Source: Mycolicibacterium wolinskyi (lineage in GTDB: Bacteria; Actinomycetota; Actinomycetes; Mycobacteriales; Mycobacteriaceae). From it: a stretch of DNA of 64,000 bases. Positions 35,722 through 43,581 of the stretch are shown piece after piece; positions within the stretch are counted from its first letter, which is position 1, and each line of letters begins with the position of its first letter. The position numbers were made by a program, and so were the translations under genes. The DNA lies in the NCBI RefSeq assembly GCF_002101965.1, contig NZ_LQQA01000004.1:208670-272669 (forward strand), given 5' to 3'. The notes below the pieces were generated by a model. The model saw only the letters and a program-made list of their open reading frames with translations, was not told the origin of the DNA and ran no database searches.

Positions 35722-36875
35722 GCCCCAACCTCCTCGACTGCGCGGTTCCTGCGGCTCACTGCATACACCGCGTGATGGTGGTCCTCGGGTGACCCGAACA
35801 TGGCGCGGTAGAGGGCAACTCGGCGAAGGTAGAGGTGCAGGTCGTGCTCCCAGGTGACCCCGATGCCACCGTGCAACTGGACGCAGTCCTGCAACATCAC
35901 CGGAGCTCGTTCGGCCACATAGGCTTTCGCGACGCTGACCAGCAGCTCGGCGTCAGGTGAGCGGCCGCCGACCGCGGCGACTGCTCCGGCGGTGGTGGCC
36001 CGGCAGGCCTCGAACCACATCTTCATGTCGGCCGCACGATGCTTGAGCGCCTGATAGGACGCCAAGGGCCGCCCGAAGCTGTGCCGATCGAACAACCACT
36101 GGTTGGTCATGGTCAGGACGGCGTCGAGGATCCCGACGATCTCGGCGCACTGCAGCACGAGTGCGATCTGGCGCTGCCGCTCGACGATCGCCTGCGTCGC
36201 ATCGGCACTACCCACCACCGCGGCTTCGCCGACCTCGACCCCGTCGAACTCCACGCGCGCGTACTGCTTGACCATGTCGACCGACGCCTGCGGGGTCACC
36301 GTCACGCCCGGGGAATCGGTGGGCACCACGAACTGTCTCAGTCGACCGTCACACATGGCAGGCACGAGCAGCACGCCGCTCTGCTCGCCGGCCTCGACCC
36401 GGTCCTTGGTGCCGTCGATGCGGAAGCCTGAGGCGGTGCGGGTCGCGGTGGTCTGAACCGAATCTCCGCGCAATACCGAGAAGGGTTGGCGCGGTTCGTA
36501 TGCGGCCCATGACGCCACGAGCTCGCCGGAAACCAGCGCCTCGATCGTCTCGTCGTGACCGTCGGGTGCCTCGACCAGCGCGGCCAGCACAACGCTGACG
36601 GGGTGTAGGGGACCTGGCGCGACACTACGGCCGGCCTGCTCGGCGAGCAGCGCGAGATCGGCGACGCCGTCACCCGAGACGCTGCCTCCGCCGAGTTCTT
36701 CGGGAACCAGCAGACTGGCCCAGCCGAGTTCGGCGGCCCGCTGCCACCATTCGGCATCGAACGCGATGCCGTCGGCGTGCAGTTGACGCACCCGGCCCAG
36801 TGGGACTTCCTTTTCCAGGAACGCCTGCGCAGTCGAGGTGAACAGCATCTGTTCCGGGTTTGCCACGTCGGTCAT
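35718..36875 (-). CDS. Acyl-CoA dehydrogenase (small partner)
   Basis: 385-residue acyl-CoA dehydrogenase. Its middle part is less conserved (FVVPTDSPGVTVTPQASVDM), while the C-terminus retains LHGGIGVTWEHDLHLYLRRV (about 345-364), including the WEH segment expected to carry a catalytic glutamate. ATG at 36875; 34 bases separate it from the amidohydrolase stop. It probably forms a heteromeric enzyme with the overlapping downstream dehydrogenase. Confidence 0.86.
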   Translation of the reverse strand: MTDVANPEQMLFTSTAQAFLEKEVPLGRVRQLHADGIAFDAEWWQRAAELGWASLLVPEELGGGSVSGDGVADLALLAEQAGRSVAPGPLHPVSVVLAALVEAPDGHDETIEALVSGELVASWAAYEPRQPFSVLRGDSVQTTATRTASGFRIDGTKDRVEAGEQSGVLLVPAMCDGRLRQFVVPTDSPGVTVTPQASVDMVKQYARVEFDGVEVGEAAVVGSADATQAIVERQRQIALVLQCAEIVGILDAVLTMTNQWLFDRHSFGRPLASYQALKHRAADMKMWFEACRATTAGAVAAVGGRSPDAELLVSVAKAYVAERAPVMLQDCVQLHGGIGVTWEHDLHLYLRRVALYRAMFGSPEDHHHAVYAVSRRNRAVEEVGA

Positions 36876-36909
36876 GAATTCGGCTCAGCCTCTTTGTGGA
36901 TGGATGTGA

Positions 36910-38139
36910 TCAGGCGATGACGAGGGCCGGGACATCGGGTTTGTAAACCTTCTTGCTCGGTACCTTGAACAGGTCGACCAGGTTGCCGCCCATGACCTTT
37001 CGGATGCCCGCATCATCGAGGCCCTGTGCTTCCAGATCGCCGACCAGATTGATCGGGTCCGCCAAGCCCTCGGGGTGCGGCCAGTCGGAGCCGAAGATGA
37101 TGCGGTCGATCCCGCACAACTCGGCCATCTTCTTGAAGTCGTCTTCCCAGAACGGCGCCACGTAGACACCGCGCTTGAACGCCTGGATCGGATCCTCCGG
37201 GAACTCCTGCGGCATCTTCGAATACACGTCTTTGAACTGGTAGAACAGGTACGGCACCCACGATGCGCCGTTCTCGATGGACAGTATCCGCAGATCCGGA
37301 TTGCGGGTCAGTGCGCCGTGGCAGACCAACGCGGCCATGGTGTCCTCGATGGGGCGCTTGCCCATCGCGACCATCCGGAACGCGGTCGGGCGGAAGGGCA
37401 GGAACTCGTCGGCCGGTTCCCAGTCGTTGAGATATTGCGCGTAGCCGCTGTCCGAGGCGTGCATGCACACCGGGATGCCGGCCTTGACGCAGGCGTCCCA
37501 GAACGGATCGAACTCCGGGAGACCGAGCGAGCGGGTTCCGCGATAGCCGGGCACCGGCGCGGGGCGGACCAGTACCGTTTTGGCCCCGCGCTCCAGGCAC
37601 CACTCGAGCTCGGCGAGTGCGCGGTCGACGACGCCCAAATTGATTACGGGAGTTGAGAAGATACGGTTCTCATAGTTGAACTGCCATGTCTCGTACATCC
37701 ATTGGTTGAGTGCGTGGATGATGTCGAGAATCAGGTCGGGATCGTCCTTTAACCGTTCCTCGACCAGACTGGCCAGCGTCGGGAACATGATCGTGTAGTC
37801 GAGGCCCAGCCCGTCGAGGACCTCGAGGCGCGCCTGCGGATTGCGGAAGGCGGGGATGGCCTTCATCGGCTTGCCCATCACCTCGCGGAAGCTCTTTCCG
37901 CCGCTGCCGTGGCGGAAGTACTCCTCCTGTGCGCCGGGGCGTGCGACGACCTCGAAGGTCGGGTTCGGGATGTAGTCGCTGATGTGGTTGCGGACGACGA
38001 TTTTGGTGCGGCCCCTGACATCGATGTAGTCGATGACGCCTTTGCGGTTGTCCGGGAGGAACTGCGTGAGCGCTTCCTTGGGTTCGTAGAAGTGGTTGTC
38101 GGCGTCGAACACCGGATAGTCGAGGATGCGTGATGGCAC
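36910..38139 (-). CDS. Amidohydrolase family 2 protein
   Basis: 409-residue metal-dependent TIM-barrel protein. I use the GTG at 38139, which has AGGAGG six bases before it; the N-terminus then reads PSRILDYPVFDADNHFYEPK, where DADNHFYE is the family's metal-binding start. Later: VCMHASDSGYAQYL (about 242), ILSIENGASWVPYLFYQF and FGSDWPHPEG (Asp about 361). Such genes often accompany acyl-CoA dehydrogenases in mycobacterial lipid or terpenoid catabolism. First gene of a three-gene unit; a TetR-type operator lies upstream. Confidence 0.84.
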   Translation of the reverse strand: MPSRILDYPVFDADNHFYEPKEALTQFLPDNRKGVIDYIDVRGRTKIVVRNHISDYIPNPTFEVVARPGAQEEYFRHGSGGKSFREVMGKPMKAIPAFRNPQARLEVLDGLGLDYTIMFPTLASLVEERLKDDPDLILDIIHALNQWMYETWQFNYENRIFSTPVINLGVVDRALAELEWCLERGAKTVLVRPAPVPGYRGTRSLGLPEFDPFWDACVKAGIPVCMHASDSGYAQYLNDWEPADEFLPFRPTAFRMVAMGKRPIEDTMAALVCHGALTRNPDLRILSIENGASWVPYLFYQFKDVYSKMPQEFPEDPIQAFKRGVYVAPFWEDDFKKMAELCGIDRIIFGSDWPHPEGLADPINLVGDLEAQGLDDAGIRKVMGGNLVDLFKVPSKKVYKPDVPALVIA

Positions 38140-38173
38140 GTTCGCCTCCTGAGAGAGGGCTGTTATCGAATCT

Positions 38174-38188
38174 GGTAATGACGTTACC
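38174..38188. promoter_or_regulatory. Candidate TetR operator upstream of amidohydrolase gene
   Basis: GGTAATGACGTTACC has perfect outer arms GGTAA/TTACC. It contains AATGACGTTACC, which is repeated exactly at 38921-38932 in front of the TetR gene. Two copies around one regulator gene make it a probable binding site. Confidence 0.6.
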
Positions 38189-38250
38189 ACGGTGTGACCA
38201 GCGCAGACGAGACCCGGCGAGGATTCGTTGAGGAAAGGGAAAAGTACTGG

Positions 38251-38886
38251 TCAGCGCGGTGAAGCGGGGTTCGACAAACCCGTCACGCAGAATTCGTAAA
38301 TGTGGTGGCCCTCGATCGGCACGCCGTTGAGTGCCACGCCGAGTGACCGTAACCGCATGGCACCCAGAACCGACTGCATGATCAGCGCCGCCGTGGCCTC
38401 GACCACAAGGTCCGGGCGGAACGCGCCGGATTCGATGCCGCGTCGCAAAATGTCCTGGAAGAGGTCGTGGAGCGGCGTGAGCACGCGCGCGTATTCGCGC
38501 GGCAACGACTCCGCCAGATGGTCGTTGTAGAACGTCAGGCCCCGGTTGATGCTGTCCTGGGTGCTCGAAGCCGCCGGGGCCGTGATGCGCTCGATGAGCG
38601 CTCGGAGCGCCTCGGGGCCCGGAAGGTCTGCGGTGTCGGAGCGCCACCGCCGGGTCGACTCGGCCATGATCTTGTCGATCAGCGCGAGAAGCAGCTCGTC
38701 CTTGGTCGAAAAGTGCTGGTAAAACGACCGAAGTGAGGTTTTCGAGCGCTCGACGACCTCCAGCACCGTGAAGTCTGTGCGCCCGGTTTCGCCCAGTATG
38801 GCCAGCGCCGACCTCATGAATCGGCCGGCCCGTTCCTCGTTGTCGGCGCGCGCGCTGCCCGATGGTCGTCCGGCCGGCCTAGCCAT
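38251..38886 (-). CDS. TetR-family transcriptional regulator
   Basis: 211 residues from the ATG at 38886 (MARPAGRPSGSAR) with GGAGG ten bases upstream; an open frame continues 46 codons further but lacks regulator features. The helix-turn-helix is in FTVLEVVERSKTSLRSFYQH (about 38-57), followed by FSTKDELLLALIDKIM. The C-terminal ligand domain is all helical. It is upstream of the amidohydrolase/acyl-CoA dehydrogenase unit and divergent from the LLM oxidoreductase, so it probably represses both directions, responding to an acyl-CoA or lipid. Confidence 0.87.
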   Translation of the reverse strand: MARPAGRPSGSARADNEERAGRFMRSALAILGETGRTDFTVLEVVERSKTSLRSFYQHFSTKDELLLALIDKIMAESTRRWRSDTADLPGPEALRALIERITAPAASSTQDSINRGLTFYNDHLAESLPREYARVLTPLHDLFQDILRRGIESGAFRPDLVVEATAALIMQSVLGAMRLRSLGVALNGVPIEGHHIYEFCVTGLSNPASPR

Positions 38887-38920
38887 TGCGGCACCACCTC
38901 CGTCATGCTGCACTGTGGAG

Positions 38921-38941
38921 AATGACGTTACCGTTTCGGTA
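38921..38941. promoter_or_regulatory. Candidate TetR operator in the divergent promoter
   Basis: AATGACGTTACC (38921-38932) repeats the motif at 38177-38188. It overlaps a perfect inverted repeat TACCG-TTT-CGGTA (38929-38941). The site is in the gap between the TetR gene and the LLM oxidoreductase gene and would control both. Confidence 0.6.
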
Positions 38942-38996
38942 GAAGCTATAGGCGGCTTGTGATCACTGTGTTCCGACAACCGATCGGGTCGGCCCG

Positions 38997-39842
38997 ATGA
39001 CCGAGTGGTTTCTGTTCCTGCCACAAGTGCGGATGGGGATCGGCGACATCGTCGAGCGTGCGCGGGCCGCCGAGGCAGGCGGGTTCGACGGCATCGCGTT
39101 CATCGACCACCTTGAGCCGCCCGGTGCGACGAGCCAGGGCATCTGGGAGGCAATGACGGTCGCGACGTGGGTCGCCGCGCACACCGAGCGGTTGCGCATC
39201 GGTCATCTGGTGTTGTGCGACGCGTTCCGGCATCCGGCAGTGCTGGCCAAGCAAGCTGTCACGCTGTCGGCAGCCTGCGACGGCCGCTTCGAACTCGGGT
39301 TGGGGTCGGGTTCCTGGCCGCAGGAATTCGAGAAGTTCGGCATCGCCGATGGCGACGACGCATCGGCGCGGGTGCGCAGGCTCGGCGAAGATCTCGCGCT
39401 GCTGCGCCGGTACTGGGCCGGCGACGACGCCGGTGGTGCCGTCCAGCTGCCCCGGCCGCCCCACCGAATTCCGTTGGTGCTCGGTGGAACCGGTAAACGA
39501 ACGATGGAACTCGTGCGGACGTACGCCGACTGGTGGAACATTCCCTCGCACCAACTCGACCGTCTACCGCGACTGCTGCCGACGGTCGGCTCGGCGCGCG
39601 TATCCCTGCAGCAGATGGTCGGATTCGTCGGCCGTGGCGCCGATCGCGCAGCGGTCACCGACCGCAGCACGCGGCTGTTCGGGCATCTCGGCGACGGGTT
39701 GATCTGTGGGGACGCCGCCGAGATCGCCGAGCATTTCGCCGGGCTGACGGCGCAGGGCGTCGAACGCTTCTACGTGTGGTTCGCCGATTTCGCGGCGCCA
39801 CAGACCATTTCCGAATTCGCCGACACCGTGATCAAAGCCTGA
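38997..39842 (+). CDS. LLM-class F420-dependent oxidoreductase
   Basis: 281-residue luciferase-like TIM-barrel protein. The family start MTEWFLFLPQVRMGIGD leads to the cofactor-binding FDGIAFIDHLEPPG (about 30-43), the rest being LRIGHLVLCDAFRHPAVLAK and ELGLGSGSWPQEFEKFGI. Mycobacterial members usually use F420 instead of FMN. Divergent from the TetR gene and followed after 16 bases by a thioesterase-like gene, which suggests an acyl-CoA or ketone substrate. Confidence 0.83.
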   Translation: MTEWFLFLPQVRMGIGDIVERARAAEAGGFDGIAFIDHLEPPGATSQGIWEAMTVATWVAAHTERLRIGHLVLCDAFRHPAVLAKQAVTLSAACDGRFELGLGSGSWPQEFEKFGIADGDDASARVRRLGEDLALLRRYWAGDDAGGAVQLPRPPHRIPLVLGGTGKRTMELVRTYADWWNIPSHQLDRLPRLLPTVGSARVSLQQMVGFVGRGADRAAVTDRSTRLFGHLGDGLICGDAAEIAEHFAGLTAQGVERFYVWFADFAAPQTISEFADTVIKA

Positions 39843-39858
39843 CAGAAAGGACACATCG

Positions 39859-40755
39859 ATGACCACCGAATCCGCCGAGGCGCCAGTGGAGTCCACGCCA
39901 TGGACGCTGCAGATGCTGCTGGACCTGTTCGATGCCGAGTCGGCAGGGGATGACCGTTTCATCGCGCAGACCGGCATCGCTGGCGCCGACGAGCGGCAGG
40001 TGGTCGAGGGCACCCAGATCCTGGCCGCCGCGATCGTGGCTGTCGCGAAACGGTTTCCGGAGAAGTCGGTGCGCACCGCACACGCCGTGTTCGCCCGTGC
40101 CGTCTTGGTCGGGCCGCCGGTGGAACTCGACATCGACGTGATCAGCGAAGGCCGGTCCACCGCCACCGCAGTGGTCGCCGCATCGCAGAACGGCAAGCGG
40201 TGCATCACCATCACCGTGTTCACCGACGTCCCGTCGGGTGACGTGATCCGCCACCACCTCCCGCGTCCGGACGTGGCCGCTCCTGCAGACGCCAACGTGT
40301 CGCCGATGCCGATGACGGGGCGGCAGCTGAGGCTCGTCGACGTCGTCGATGTCAACAGTCCCGACGAGGTCGGACCGCCAGAGCTCTACGCGTGGCTGCA
40401 CTACGACCCCATCCCGACTCGTGACGACCTCGCCAAGGCGCTCATCGCGTATTTCACCGGCCATCTGGGTATTTCGACGACCATGCGTGCGCACGAAGGC
40501 ATCGGCACCGCGCAAGCACACCTGACCGTGTCGACCGCGCCCATGACCGTCACCGTCAGCTTCCACGAACCCGTTCGCTGGGACGGCTGGATTCTCTACA
40601 GCCACGAGAGCACCCAGGTCGGCTCCGGCATGTCGTACGTGCGCGGCGCGGTGCACACCGAAGAGGGTGAGCTCATCGCGTCGTTCAGCCAGGACGCCTT
40701 GATCCGCCCGTTGCGCACAACCGACACGAACATCTCGGCGCATTCGCGGTTGTGA
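39859..40755 (+). CDS. TesB-like acyl-CoA thioesterase (double hotdog)
   Basis: 298 residues. Two hotdog-type halves can be followed: KSVRTAHAVFARAVLVGPPV (about 70-90) with the beta-strand ELDIDVISEGRSTATAVVAA, and DGWILYSHESTQVGSGMSYV (about 234-253) with RGAVHTEEGELIASFSQDAL, the last being the classical end of TesB-type thioesterases. It would hydrolyse acyl-CoA in the cytoplasm. ATG with GAAAGGA upstream; probably co-transcribed with the LLM gene and part of the same TetR regulon. Confidence 0.8.
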   Translation: MTTESAEAPVESTPWTLQMLLDLFDAESAGDDRFIAQTGIAGADERQVVEGTQILAAAIVAVAKRFPEKSVRTAHAVFARAVLVGPPVELDIDVISEGRSTATAVVAASQNGKRCITITVFTDVPSGDVIRHHLPRPDVAAPADANVSPMPMTGRQLRLVDVVDVNSPDEVGPPELYAWLHYDPIPTRDDLAKALIAYFTGHLGISTTMRAHEGIGTAQAHLTVSTAPMTVTVSFHEPVRWDGWILYSHESTQVGSGMSYVRGAVHTEEGELIASFSQDALIRPLRTTDTNISAHSRL

Positions 40756-40779
40756 GTACGGCGGGCATTCAAGCGCCTT

Positions 40780-41040
40780 CTAGCACGGGTCTCCCGGCGG
40801 GGTGAAGTAAGGCACGCCTTCGACTGTGTAGCAGGGGATTTCACCCGGGACGTAGGGGACGTGGGACGCGGCGATGGCTGCGCCTGAGGCGATATCACCG
40901 GCGACGTTGGTGCAGCCGCCCGCCGCGAAGTGGCGGCCGCCGGCGCCGGCGCAGATCTCGGCATTCGCGGTCGGTGCCATGGCCAGTGGTGCGAGCGCCA
41001 TTGCGGTGGCGGTCATCAGTGTCGCGGTGCGGATTCTCAT
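40780..41040 (-). CDS. Small secreted cysteine-containing protein
   Basis: 86 residues from the ATG at 41040, with GGAG seven bases before it. Signal peptide MRIRTATLMTATAMALAPLA ends near ANA-EI. The mature 55 residues hold four cysteines (EICAG, GGCTN, IPCYT, GDPC at the end), consistent with two disulfides, and the motif HFAAGGCTNVAGDIASGAAI. Not recognised; small exported proteins of this style are common in mycobacteria. An upstream extension to 41121 would mask the signal peptide. Confidence 0.65.
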   Translation of the reverse strand: MRIRTATLMTATAMALAPLAMAPTANAEICAGAGGRHFAAGGCTNVAGDIASGAAIAASHVPYVPGEIPCYTVEGVPYFTPPGDPC

Positions 41041-41117
41041 CGGTTTCTCCTGTCGTGTCTTGAGGTTATTAGCACAGGCTGAGCGGTCGCCAGGACGAGG
41101 TGTGTCACGCGAGTGTG

Positions 41118-42548
41118 TCACGCGACTTCGGTGACAGCCGGCGGTTTCCAGGTGCCGTCGATGATCGACGGCGGGGCCTGCGTGGGCCAGTACAGGCGCA
41201 TCATGAGGTTGAACTTTCCGGCCGGTGCCGGAAGCCAGTTGGCCTCGCGCCCCGGACCCGGATTGTCATGCTGCAGATACAGATCGACTGAGCCGTCGGG
41301 ATTTGTCATGAAGCTGTCCCGCTGGCTGAGCGTATAGCGGTTGAGCGGGTTGTCGACGAAGAAGAACCCTTCGTCGTACATCGTCAGGGACCAGAACCCG
41401 TCGACCGGTGGGAACTGGGCTTTGTCGAAGTGCAGCACGTACTTGTTGGCACCGTCGTAGGGTTGGCTGGCGGCGTCCGCCTCCGACGTCGGGTACACGG
41501 CGTCCTGCGGACGGTTTGCGCCCAAACCGATCGCGGTGATCATGGCGCGCTGCAGGTAGTCGGTGCCGTATTGGCCGGTTTGAGTGGTGAATTGCCAGCC
41601 GTTGACATCGTCGAGCTCAGAGAACCGGGACATGATCTTGTCGTAGCCGTCCTTGGGCACGGATTGCAGCGCTTGGGCGACATCGGCGCCGAGCTTGCTC
41701 ATGTCGAACTTCTCACCGGCGACAATGCCCAGCTTCGCCATTTTGTCGACCATGGGTTTGTCGGCTTCGGCCGGGGGATTGTCCTTCATCAACGTGGCCA
41801 GCAGGTCGAAATAGTCCTGGGTGTTGAGATTGTTGACCTGTTGGCGTACCGGGGTTTTCATATCGATGGCGGGATCTGTCTTCCCGGCGGGCGGAGTGTA
41901 GGGCTTGCCGTACGAACTCAGCGGGACGAGCGAGATGTCATCCTGCAGTTTGTGCACGGCGGCGTAGTCCTCAGGTGTCCCGGTGCAGTAGATGCGGCCG
42001 AGCAGCCACACGATCGAGGTGGGTGACTTGTACTCGGTGACTCCCGCAGGCAAGGTGCCTTTCCAATCCGGACCGGTGATGGCATAGGTCTGCGGCGCGG
42101 TGCCCGTAGTGCGTTTACCCGGCACCTCGAATACGTCGGTCCAGCCGGACAACATCGGGAACAGGTAGTAACGATTCTGTGCCTCAGGCAAACTCAACAC
42201 CCACGGTTCATCCTTGACGTCGACGAACCCGTTGACATAAAGCGTGTCGGCGTTCGGAGCGGTGACATCTCGGAACTGTGCATTGGGGTATTCACGCATC
42301 CGCATCAGCTGCCCCATCGGGGCGCGGGGTGCTTGCACCGTGTCGACGTTGGTCATCACCCGGCGCGTCATCTCCACGGTCACCAATGGATAGCCATAGA
42401 TGTAGGCGTCCATGGCGATTTCGGTGGCTTCTTCTGCAGACAGCGTGTCGGACTTCGGATCGGTCGAGCATGCCGACGTGGCGGCCATGAGCACTGCGGT
42501 GCCTAGTGCGGCCAGCCAAAGTGCCACCCGCCGGTGTCTACAGGTCAA
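41118..42548 (-). CDS. DUF1254/DUF1214 lipoprotein
   Basis: 476 residues. Start is a TTG at 42548, supported by AGGAG seven bases upstream; GTG at 42528 is an alternative. Signal peptide ends at ATSAC (lipobox). The DUF1254 part starts at EATEIAMDAYIYGYPLVTVE (about 40-59) and includes NADTLYVNGFVDVKDEPWVL; the C-terminal DUF1214 part has VDGFWSLTMYDEGFFFVDNP and ends with FNLMMRLYWP. Family members are widespread and exported but without a settled function. It is a single gene here. Confidence 0.85.
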   Translation of the reverse strand: MTCRHRRVALWLAALGTAVLMAATSACSTDPKSDTLSAEEATEIAMDAYIYGYPLVTVEMTRRVMTNVDTVQAPRAPMGQLMRMREYPNAQFRDVTAPNADTLYVNGFVDVKDEPWVLSLPEAQNRYYLFPMLSGWTDVFEVPGKRTTGTAPQTYAITGPDWKGTLPAGVTEYKSPTSIVWLLGRIYCTGTPEDYAAVHKLQDDISLVPLSSYGKPYTPPAGKTDPAIDMKTPVRQQVNNLNTQDYFDLLATLMKDNPPAEADKPMVDKMAKLGIVAGEKFDMSKLGADVAQALQSVPKDGYDKIMSRFSELDDVNGWQFTTQTGQYGTDYLQRAMITAIGLGANRPQDAVYPTSEADAASQPYDGANKYVLHFDKAQFPPVDGFWSLTMYDEGFFFVDNPLNRYTLSQRDSFMTNPDGSVDLYLQHDNPGPGREANWLPAPAGKFNLMMRLYWPTQAPPSIIDGTWKPPAVTEVA

Positions 42549-42607
42549 CGTGTCGCTCCTATTTCGTTGTGGCCCAGGTGATCAGGTGCCGCGCCACTGC
42601 GTCACCC

Positions 42608-43012
42608 CTACCCGGGCATCAACTGTGCAGCAAACGACGGCCCCGCGTCTTGACATTTCGGGACAGATATTTGACAGCGTGAGACACGGATCGAGCAGGA
42701 GCGCTCAGTGTCCGGCGGAGCCAGCGAGTGGGTCGGCAGGGCGCCGGGAGAGAAGCTGTGGATGTAGTTGGCGAGGGTGTCCGCGCCCTGCACCTCGACC
42801 GCGAGCGCCTCGAGGAATCCCGAGGTCAGATGCCCGAGCGCGATCTCGATCGCCCACTCGCGGTTGCCCAACGCATTGTGCACCGTGCCACGGGACACGC
42901 CGGCGGCGTCAGCGACCGCGGTGAGACTGAATTGCCTTGGCCCCGACTGTCGTAACGTCTGGACGGTGGCGGCCAGCAGCGCTGGAGACAGCTTGCCCAC
43001 CGGCTCGCGCAT
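42608..43012 (-). CDS. Shortened TetR-like DNA-binding protein
   Basis: 134 residues from the ATG at 43012. Residues 8-55 form a TetR-type helix-turn-helix (FSLTAVADAAGVSRGTVHNA, then LGNREWAIEIAL). After about residue 90 the sequence loses domain character (DTERSCSIRVSRCQISVPKC), and the 110-residue ligand domain expected for TetR is missing. The gene may be truncated by deletion or frameshift. A perfect operator-like palindrome lies directly before the ATG, so DNA binding and self-control may persist. Confidence 0.55.
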   Translation of the reverse strand: MREPVGKLSPALLAATVQTLRQSGPRQFSLTAVADAAGVSRGTVHNALGNREWAIEIALGHLTSGFLEALAVEVQGADTLANYIHSFSPGALPTHSLAPPDTERSCSIRVSRCQISVPKCQDAGPSFAAQLMPG

Positions 43013-43039
43013 TTGAACACATCAACGATATGTGTTCAA
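43013..43039. promoter_or_regulatory. Perfect palindromic operator before the shortened TetR gene
   Basis: TTGAACACAT (43013-43022), seven bases, then ATGTGTTCAA (43030-43039): ten-base arms without mismatch, ending one base from the TetR-like ATG. Typical size for a TetR-family operator; autoregulation is the likely role. Confidence 0.7.
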
Positions 43040-43044
43040 TGTGG

Positions 43045-43581
43045 TCAATGGTCGGGTGGTGCGGTGACGTCGTGCGCGTGGTGGACGATGTCGTGGAGGT
43101 GATAGATCGCGATCGAGGCCACGGTGAACTCACTGCCGTTGCTGCGCAGCCCGCGACGCGACCACGCGTCGTCGGGCACCTGCTCGTAGGTGGCGGCCAC
43201 GGTGTTGGCCGACTCGAATAGTTCGGTCGCCACGGTGGCGGGGTCCTGCGACCCGTAGTCGTCGGCGATCGCGGTGGCGTCCTGGTCCCAGTTCGGGAAC
43301 TGTGGATCGTGCTCGGTGAGCATCAGCCGGACCCGGTGGTCGAATATGCGATGCACATCGCGAATGTGGCAGCCGTATTCGAGCGTCGACCACATGCCCG
43401 GTCTGGTCCGGATGGCGACGCCGGGGTTGTTGAGTCGCGGCACCCAGGCGGCGGCGTCGTCACGGATCCTGGCGGCCACCTCGGTGTGTTGCACCGTCGT
43501 CGCGTCGAAACCACATTCTGGGCAGGGCCGCGACATCACCCATGTCCAGTCTTTGGTGTCGGGTTCGATGGGGGAGTTCAT
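43045..43581 (-). CDS. DinB-superfamily protein with CPEC motif
   Basis: 178 residues. Begins with SRPCPECGFDATTVQ, a CxxC pair, then the four-helix DinB/maleylpyruvate-isomerase-like bundle. Candidate metal histidines are in STLEYGCHIRDVHRIFDHR (about 66-84) and IAIYHLHDIVHHAHDV (about 156-171). Members are often thiol-dependent (mycothiol or bacillithiol) transferases; the specific function is not known. Its ATG overlaps the stop of the DUF885 gene when the frameshift in that gene is corrected (ATGA), which suggests original co-translation. Confidence 0.78.
   Translation of the reverse strand: MNSPIEPDTKDWTWVMSRPCPECGFDATTVQHTEVAARIRDDAAAWVPRLNNPGVAIRTRPGMWSTLEYGCHIRDVHRIFDHRVRLMLTEHDPQFPNWDQDATAIADDYGSQDPATVATELFESANTVAATYEQVPDDAWSRRGLRSNGSEFTVASIAIYHLHDIVHHAHDVTAPPDH

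Noticed and set aside
43460..43577. Continuous extension of the DUF885 frame to 43460
   Set aside because: The extension is unlike the family, overlaps the DinB gene by 120 bases, and the conserved ending lies in the adjacent frame.
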